Shown here: piece after piece, positions 22,546 through 27,179 of the stretch | Layout of the letters: each line of letters opens with the position of its first letter | Numbering within the stretch: the first letter of the stretch is position 1 | Source of the DNA: JBKPNX01 sp050729115 | Lineage (GTDB): Bacteria > Pseudomonadota > Alphaproteobacteria > Geminicoccales > Geminicoccaceae | Reading direction: 5' to 3' | Length of the DNA: 27,179 nt | Assembly: GCA_050729115.1 (NCBI GenBank) | Contig: JBOHKK010000032.1 | Span: forward strand, 1-27,179 | Translations under genes and position numbers: made by a program | Notes under the pieces: generated by a model | The model's input: the letters and a program-made list of their open reading frames with translations, nothing else | Told to the model about the DNA's origin: nothing | Database searches by the model: none

Positions 22546-22961
22546 CCGCGGTGCTGCACCTTCTCGACACTGACACCGCCAGCTTCATCATCAAGGGCCG
22601 CTCGCCGGCGATCGAGGCGAAGTTGGCGGCGATTCCGCCGGATCGCGTGTGCGTCTCGGCGATCACCCGGGCCGAGCTGATGTACGGCCTCAAGCGGCTG
22701 CCAGCATCTCACCGGCTGCACGTGGCAGTGCGCCAGTTCCTCAAGATCGTGCGGGTGCTGGCATGGGATGCGGATGCCGCCGACTACTATGCCGAGATTC
22801 GCCATCAACTGAGCACGACCGGCCGGCCGATCGGTGAGATGGACATGATGATCGCCGCGCACGCGTTGGCCATCGGTGCGGTGCTGGTGACCAACAACAC
22901 CCGTCACTTCGATCGTATTGCGGCACCGCTGTCATGGGTGAATTGGTGCGAGGTCTCTTAG
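22542..22961 (+). CDS. vapC: VapC toxin (PIN-domain ribonuclease)
   Basis: The 139-aa PIN protein has all its acidic metal ligands: Asp9 in LLDTDTAS, Glu45 in TRAELMYGL, Asp101 in IGEMDMMIAAHAL, and the TNNTRHFDRI segment with Asp124. VapC toxins cleave tRNA or rRNA with magnesium. It is full length and paired with vapB, so the module appears intact. It lies 108 nt upstream of an RND permease remnant, where the fusion-protein partner gene of that pump would be expected. Confidence 0.94.
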   Translation: MTAVLHLLDTDTASFIIKGRSPAIEAKLAAIPPDRVCVSAITRAELMYGLKRLPASHRLHVAVRQFLKIVRVLAWDADAADYYAEIRHQLSTTGRPIGEMDMMIAAHALAIGAVLVTNNTRHFDRIAAPLSWVNWCEVS

Positions 22962-23069
22962 GTCTCGGGATCCATCCAGTCGATCACAGCTTTCCGGATG
23001 AGTTGCAAGAGCGCCGGATCACAGCAATGATGATCGGGGCTGGCTTGCGCCCGGCCGGGGAGGCATTCG

Positions 23070-25020
23070 GTGGATTTCTTCATCACCCGGCCGATTTTCG
23101 CCTCGGCGATCGCCCTGATCATGATCCTGGCCGGCGCCGTCAGCATGCTGACGCTGCCGATCGCCCAATATCCGCCGCTGGTGCCGCCGCAGGTGCAGGT
23201 CTCGGCGCAGTACATCGGGGCCGGCGCCGAGGTGGTCGAGAACGCCGTGACCACGCCGATCGAGGAGCAGCTGAACGGCGCCGAGGGCATGATCTACATG
23301 TCCTCGAACAGCACCAACAACGGCGATTCGACCATCACGGTGACCTTCGATGCCGGCTTCGACCACGACGTCGCGCAGATGGAGCTGCTCAGCCGGGCGA
23401 ACCAGGCGCTGCCGGAGCTGCCGGAGGAGGTCCAAAAGGTCGGCGTCACCGTCGCGAAAAGCTCCTCGAACCTCGTCCTGGCCGTCAATCTGATCTCGCC
23501 GAACGGCACGCACGACGGGCGCTTTTTGCAGAACTACGCCGACATCCACGTGGTCGACGCGCTCGGCCGGATCCCGGGGTCGCCTCGATCCTGAACCTGG
23601 GCTTGAGCAGATACGCCATGCGGATCTGGCTCGATCCCGCCAAGCTCGCGAACCTCGGGCTGACCGCGAGCGACGTCGCAGCCGCCATCCAGGAGCAGAA
23701 TCAGCAGGCGGCCGCCGGCACGCTCGGCCGGGCCCCGGCGCCGGCCGGCCAGGCTTTCGAGTTGCAGCTCAACACGTTGGGTCGCCTCGAGCAGGTCGCA
23801 GAGTTCGAGGACATCGTCGTGCGCGCCTTGCCCAACGGCTCGGTGGTCCGGATCGAGGACGTCGCCCGCGTCGAGCTCGGCGCGGAACAGTACGACTGGT
23901 CGACCACGTGGAACGGCAAGGCCACGGCCACGATCGGCGTGTTCCAGCTCGCCGACGCCAACGGCATCGAGCTCGCCGAGGAGGTCGAGGCGACGATGGC
24001 CGGCCTCGCCGAGCACTTTCCCGAGGACATCGCATGGGTCGTCAACTACGACACCACCAGGTTCGTGCGGGAGTCCATCCGCGAGGTCATCGTGACGCTG
24101 CTCCAGGCGGTGGCGCTCGTGCTTCTGGTCATCTTCGTCTTCTTGCAGAACCTGCGCAGCACGCTGATCCCGACGATCGCCGTGCCGGTGTCGCTGATCG
24201 GCACCTTCGCGGCGATGGCGATCTTCGGCTTCTCCATCAATACCCTCAGCCTGCTCGCCCTGGTGGTCGTCGTGGCGCTGGTCGTGGACGATGCCATCGT
24301 CGTCGTGGAGAACGTCAATCGCCGGCTCGACGAGGGTGGTCGCAACCTGAAAGAAGTGACCAGCCAGGCGATGGCCGAGGTCAGAGTTCCGATTGTCGCC
24401 ACGACCCTGGTCCTGATGGCGGTGTTCGTGCCGGTGGCTTTCTTCCCGGGCTCACCGGCCAGCTGTACAACCAGTTTGCGCTGACCATCGCGATCGCCGT
24501 GGGCCTGTCGGGCCTCAATTCGCTCACGCTCAGCCCCGCTCTTTGCGCCACCTTCCTGCGTCCGAGGTCCACGACAACCAACTTCCTGTTTCGGGCGTTC
24601 AACCGCGGCTTCCAGAAAACCGCCGACGCCTACGCCAGGAGCATCGAGGTCTGCGCCCGGGTCTGGTATCTGATGCTGCTGGCGTTCCTCGGCCTCTGCC
24701 TGCTCGCGGCGTATCTGTTTTTGGCCGTGCCCAAGGGATTCGTGCCCGAGGAGGACCAGGGCTATTTCATGGCGATCGTGCAATTGCCCGACGCCGCAAC
24801 GATCGAGCGCACCGAACCGATCATGGCTCGGGTCAACGACATTGCCCTCGACACGCCGGGCGTCCGGGCCACGCTTGCGATCGCAGGCTACAACGTCGTC
24901 GACAGCATCCAGCAACCCAACGCCGGGATCGCCTGGATCGTCCTCGAGCCGTGGGGCGAGCGGACCACGCCGGAGACCCGGCTGGCCGCGATCATGGCCG
25001 CGGTGCAGAGCCGGTACCGT
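23070..25020 (+). pseudogene. HAE1-family RND efflux permease, two frameshifts and 3' truncation
   Basis: GTG 23070, with GGGGAGG six bases upstream, starts FFITRPIFASAIAL, a genuine RND N-terminus. Three frames must be joined: 23070 to about 23577 (ending ALGRIPG), about 23578 to 24450 (with the proton-relay Asp pair in VALVVDDAIVVVENV), and from about 24451 (LTGQLYNQFAL to AAVQSRYRS). Each shift is one missing G in a G-run (23576-23579 and 24449-24451). Coding similarity ends near 25020, so about 400 C-terminal residues, including the TM10 Lys, are gone. It is distinct from the intact pump at 2735-5914 (NSTNNGDSTITVTF in place of QATGDGQLSLTVTF). No fusion-protein gene accompanies it. Confidence 0.9.
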
Positions 25021-25024
25021 TCGC

Positions 25025-25178
25025 GGGCGCCGCCCCAGTTCCCGGTCGCGGTCTCCTGCTCGAGCCACGAGCCGTCCTGCGCCCGCGCACCCGTTGCGCC
25101 CAGGCCCAGCAGCGCCGCCGCGACGATCGCCGTGCGGGCGAGCGCGGGCGGATCGATCGGCGCCGCTGCGGCTCGCAC
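25025..25178 (-). pseudogene. 5' fragment of an OprB-type carbohydrate porin gene
   Basis: From GTG 25178 (minus strand) the frame encodes a Sec signal peptide (TAIVAAALLGLGATGARAQ) followed by GSWLEQETATGNWGGAR, the characteristic mature N-terminus of OprB-family porins. Similarity stops after GGAR, where the antisense of the RND remnant begins. The remaining 350 or more residues are absent. The two truncated genes meet head-on at about 25015-25030, which marks a rearrangement breakpoint. Confidence 0.75.
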
Positions 25179-25403
25179 GCCGGCGCCGTCAAATCCGTGC
25201 GGGCGCCGTCGGCAACGGTCCTCGACCTCGTGCCGCGGTGAGGGCGCGGCCGCTGCGTCAGTGCCTCCAAGCCAAGCCTCCTTGACCTTGGAAAACCACC
25301 TTCTCGCATGGATGCAGCGGGGGCGCCGGACGCCGGTTTCGCTCCTGAACGATGCCTCGATCCTGACTTCGACCTGGTCTCGCTCGCCGCCGCGGAACGC
25401 CGC

Positions 25404-25796
25404 TCAGCTGCCGCCCATGACCCAGTTGCCGAGCGCGGCGCCGCCGGCGGCCAGCGCAACCGTGGTCAAGCCGCCGCCGCCCATCATGTCGGCCACCAGC
25501 GCGCCCAGGACGATCCCGGCCGCGATGCCGTAAACCTGCCGATCGGTCAGCCCGGTCGATTCCTGGAACTCGCGCACGATGTCCTCGGCGCTTTCGCGTG
25601 ACTGCTCGAGCAACGCCCGCAGCGCGGCCCGCAGCTCCTCGATCCGCGCCGCCGTCGGAGCGGTCGCGGGCTCCTCTGCCTGGACCGGTCCAAACGGCGG
25701 CAGGTCGGAGGGTCGCGGCGACGTGGCCTGCGCCACAACAGGATTCGCGGGCAGCAGCAGCCACCCGACCACCACCAACGCGATTGCCCGCATCAT
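25404..25796 (-). CDS. Small exported glycine-rich protein of unknown function
   Basis: The 130-aa protein has a signal peptide (residues 1-24, ending VVAQA), a Pro-rich segment (27-48), a charged amphipathic helix (51-80, RIEELRAALRALLEQSRESAEDIVREF), and a C-terminal hydrophobic glycine-rich region (86-128) with MMGGGG and AAGGAALGNWVMGG, like a glycine-zipper membrane insert. I do not recognise a family. Start ATG 25796 (or the adjacent ATG 25793) is preceded by GGTGAGGGGTGGGG. It points toward the truncated porin, 225 nt away, with nothing recognisable between. The 259 nt on its other side are also empty. Confidence 0.7.
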   Translation of the reverse strand: MMRAIALVVVGWLLLPANPVVAQATSPRPSDLPPFGPVQAEEPATAPTAARIEELRAALRALLEQSRESAEDIVREFQESTGLTDRQVYGIAAGIVLGALVADMMGGGGLTTVALAAGGAALGNWVMGGS

Positions 25797-26055
25797 GATC
25801 CCCACCCCTCACCATGCTCGGATTTTTGAGATCATTGCGTCACCGCGCATCGTTTGTCCAGCGCGCCAAAAGCACCGGGAGCCCGGCTCGATCCCGAACT
25901 GCAGAAAGCAGGCGGTCGGGTCGAACCCGAGCGCCGGCGCCTGCATTGGCGGCTCGGCAGCCCACGACAGCGCGATCCGATCCATAAAACCTGCGACATG
26001 GCGATCGAGGCGGGCCGGTCCGTCGGCCCGTGCGGCGCCGCGCAACTTCGCGGCC

Positions 26056-26101
26056 TTGACAGGCGGCCGGGCGCCGATGATATTCATCCAAGTGGATGAA
26101 T
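26056..26101 (+). promoter_or_regulatory. Promoter and perfect palindromic operator of the ArsR-SRPBCC operon
   Basis: A consensus -35 TTGACA (26056-26061) is 17 nt from GATATT (26079-26084). Overlapping the -10 and expected start point is a perfect inverted repeat: ATTCATCC (26082-26089), AAGT, GGATGAAT (26094-26101). This is the position and size expected for an ArsR-family repressor site. The transcript would start near 26091, only about 10-20 nt before the first codon. Confidence 0.75.
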
Positions 26102-26111
26102 GTTGCCGGCT

Positions 26112-26465
26112 ATGACACAGCAAGCCGACCTGGACCGGACGTTGACGGCGCTGGCCGACCCGACGCGGCGCGCGATCCTGCAGCGCCTTGCGCAGGGCGA
26201 GGCGCGGGTCACCGAGCTTGCGCACCCGTTCGCGATGTCGCTCAACTCGGTCTCCAAGCACATCCGGATGCTCGAGCGCGCGCATTTGGTACGCCGCCGG
26301 CGCGCGGGCCGGGAGCACCTCATGTCCTTCGATCCGGAGCCGCTCGATGAGGCCGCGGCCTGGATCGCCGCCCAGCGCGCCTTCTGGACGGCACGCCTCG
26401 ATGCCCTCGAGCGGGAGCTGAGCAAGCCTGAATCAAGCCAGAAAAGAGGAGCCGGCAATGAATGA
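26112..26465 (+). CDS. ArsR-family winged-helix repressor
   Basis: The 117-aa regulator opens with the family's DLDRTLTALADPTRRAILQRLAQGEARVTELAHPFAMSLNSVSKHIRMLERAHLVRRRRAGREHLMSF. The recognition helix is in SLNSVSKHIRMLE (about 42-54). No Cys-based metal site is visible, so it probably belongs to the SdpR/AHSA1-associated group and not to metal sensors. It should bind the palindrome at 26082-26101 and repress itself and the downstream SRPBCC gene, which it overlaps by 8 nt. ATG 26112 is chosen on family similarity; ATG 26100 (four codons longer) is possible. The ligand is unknown. Confidence 0.9.
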   Translation: MTQQADLDRTLTALADPTRRAILQRLAQGEARVTELAHPFAMSLNSVSKHIRMLERAHLVRRRRAGREHLMSFDPEPLDEAAAWIAAQRAFWTARLDALERELSKPESSQKRGAGNE

Positions 26466-27060
26466 GTCAAAGGTTGTCACACCGGCGGATTTTCGGGCCG
26501 CCCTGGATCGAGCGGAGCAGGCGATGGATGAATTCGGCGTCGTCACGGCGGCCCGCACGGTCCGCCTGCAGCGCGTGCTGCCGGGGCCGATCGAGCGGGT
26601 CTGGGCCTACCTGACCGAGTCCGAGAAGAGGGGAACATGGCTGGCTTCCGGCGCGATGGAGCTCCGCGTCGCCGGGCGGGTGGAGCTGAACTGGCGCAAC
26701 GCCGAGCTCACCCCACACGCGGAGACCCCGCCGGATCGGTTCAAAAGCGAAGATGGCAGCGCTGTTCGTGGTCGCATCACGCGCTGCGACCCGCCCCGCC
26801 TGTTGAGCTACACCTGGGGCGAAGACCCAAAGGATGCCTCGGAAGTCACCTTCGAGCTGACCCCGCGGGGCGAAGAAGTCCTGCTCGAGCTGACCCATCG
26901 CCGCCTGCCCGACCGGACGACGATGGTGAGTGTCGCGAGCGGCTGGCACACCCACCTCGGGATTCTGGTCGACCGTCTGAACGACCGCGCGCCGCTTCCC
27001 TTCTGGGCGACCTATCTCCGACTGGAGACGGAATACGAGAAGCGGCTTCCGGTCGACTGA
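26458..27060 (+). CDS. SRPBCC/AHSA1-family protein
   Basis: The 200-aa protein contains one START-like SRPBCC domain (about 30-195): VRLQRVLPGPIERVWAYLTESEKRGTWLASGAMELRVAGRVEL, then PPRLLSYTWGEDPKDASEVTFELTPRGEEVLLELTHRRL and SGWHTHLGILVDRL. The fold makes a hydrophobic pocket for lipids or aromatic ligands; no enzymatic residues can be assigned. ATG 26458 overlaps the ArsR gene, so the two are co-translated. ArsR-AHSA1 pairs are common, and the second gene is thought to act on, or be controlled by, the repressor's ligand. The inverted repeat at 27101-27173 follows, 40 nt after the stop. Confidence 0.9.
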   Translation: MNESKVVTPADFRAALDRAEQAMDEFGVVTAARTVRLQRVLPGPIERVWAYLTESEKRGTWLASGAMELRVAGRVELNWRNAELTPHAETPPDRFKSEDGSAVRGRITRCDPPRLLSYTWGEDPKDASEVTFELTPRGEEVLLELTHRRLPDRTTMVSVASGWHTHLGILVDRLNDRAPLPFWATYLRLETEYEKRLPVD

Positions 27061-27100
27061 CCAGCCGGAGCGACCCTCACGAAGACCTGCCCGGGGAGGC

Positions 27101-27173
27101 TAGAGCAATTCCCGATGAGACGGAACCGCTTCAGATCGCGGCATCCTCCGCTCATCGGGTAAAAATTGCTCTA
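27101..27173. repeat. Long dispersed inverted repeat with TAGAGCAATT ends
   Basis: TAGAGCAATT and CCCGATGAG (27101-27119) are mirrored by CTCATCGGG (27151-27159) and AATTGCTCTA (27164-27173), with only TAAA unpaired. Elements with these TAGAGCAATT termini are scattered through many alphaproteobacterial genomes (from memory). At this place it could also end transcription of the ArsR-SRPBCC operon. Confidence 0.8.
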
Positions 27174-27179
27174 TCTCAG

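Noticed and set aside
25809..25985. A 58-codon minus-strand frame (MDRIALSWAAEPPMQ start)
   Set aside because: Composition is less biased than most shadows, but there is no ribosome binding site and no family match, and ends do not fit neighbouring genes.
1..27179. CRISPR arrays, insertion sequences or prophage genes
   Set aside because: No regularly spaced repeats, transposase motifs or phage structural genes were seen on either strand.

Overview
The window is about 27 kb of very GC-rich DNA. Third codon positions are strongly G/C and GTG/TTG starts are used. The gene families (HAE1-type RND pumps, SCO1/SenC, family-5 peptide-binding proteins, TRAP remnants, an AaeXAB-like exporter) and two kinds of dispersed palindrome fit an alphaproteobacterium, possibly Rhodospirillales-like. 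That assignment is inference. Ten Ns at 15237-15246 show that this is a scaffolded draft assembly, so order and distance across that point are not certain.

Left third (1-9600), mostly intact: the Tat-signal N-terminus of a protein running off the left edge; a badly decayed short-chain dehydrogenase; a family-25 glycosyltransferase; a SCO1/SenC copper chaperone; tRNA-Arg(ACG); a leftward operon for a lipoprotein membrane-fusion protein and RND efflux permease; a DUF3303 protein; and a 507-aa amidohydrolase. A 46-bp palindrome separates the amidohydrolase from a frameshifted GFA-family gene.

Middle (9600-18500), an accessory zone: two adjacent RelE/HigB-like toxin plus XRE antitoxin modules (the first intact, the second broken in both genes); a class-C beta-lactamase-like serine hydrolase; a cassette with visibly lower GC that encodes a ComF-like phosphoribosyltransferase translationally coupled to a SLOG nucleotide-binding protein fused to an HI1420-type antitoxin HTH; a full-length peptide ABC-transporter binding protein; and a HicBA module. 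Between these lie copies of the 3' ends of transporter genes: two tails of peptide-binding proteins and two tails of a TRAP large permease. The cargo genes sit between such tails. The PRTase-SLOG-HTH pair is the best candidate for a little-described system.

Right third (18500-27179): a leftward DUF1656-HlyD-FUSC exporter operon; a divergent VapBC module with a clear promoter and operator; an RND permease gene with two 1-nt frameshifts that is cut off where it meets the 5' end of an equally truncated OprB-type porin gene; a small secreted glycine-rich protein; and an ArsR-SRPBCC operon with a perfect palindromic operator over its promoter. The window ends in a long dispersed inverted repeat.

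Overall, efflux and envelope functions are interspersed with five toxin-antitoxin-related loci and at least nine broken gene remnants. This looks like a recombination-prone region, with the caveat that some single-base frameshifts could be sequencing errors.
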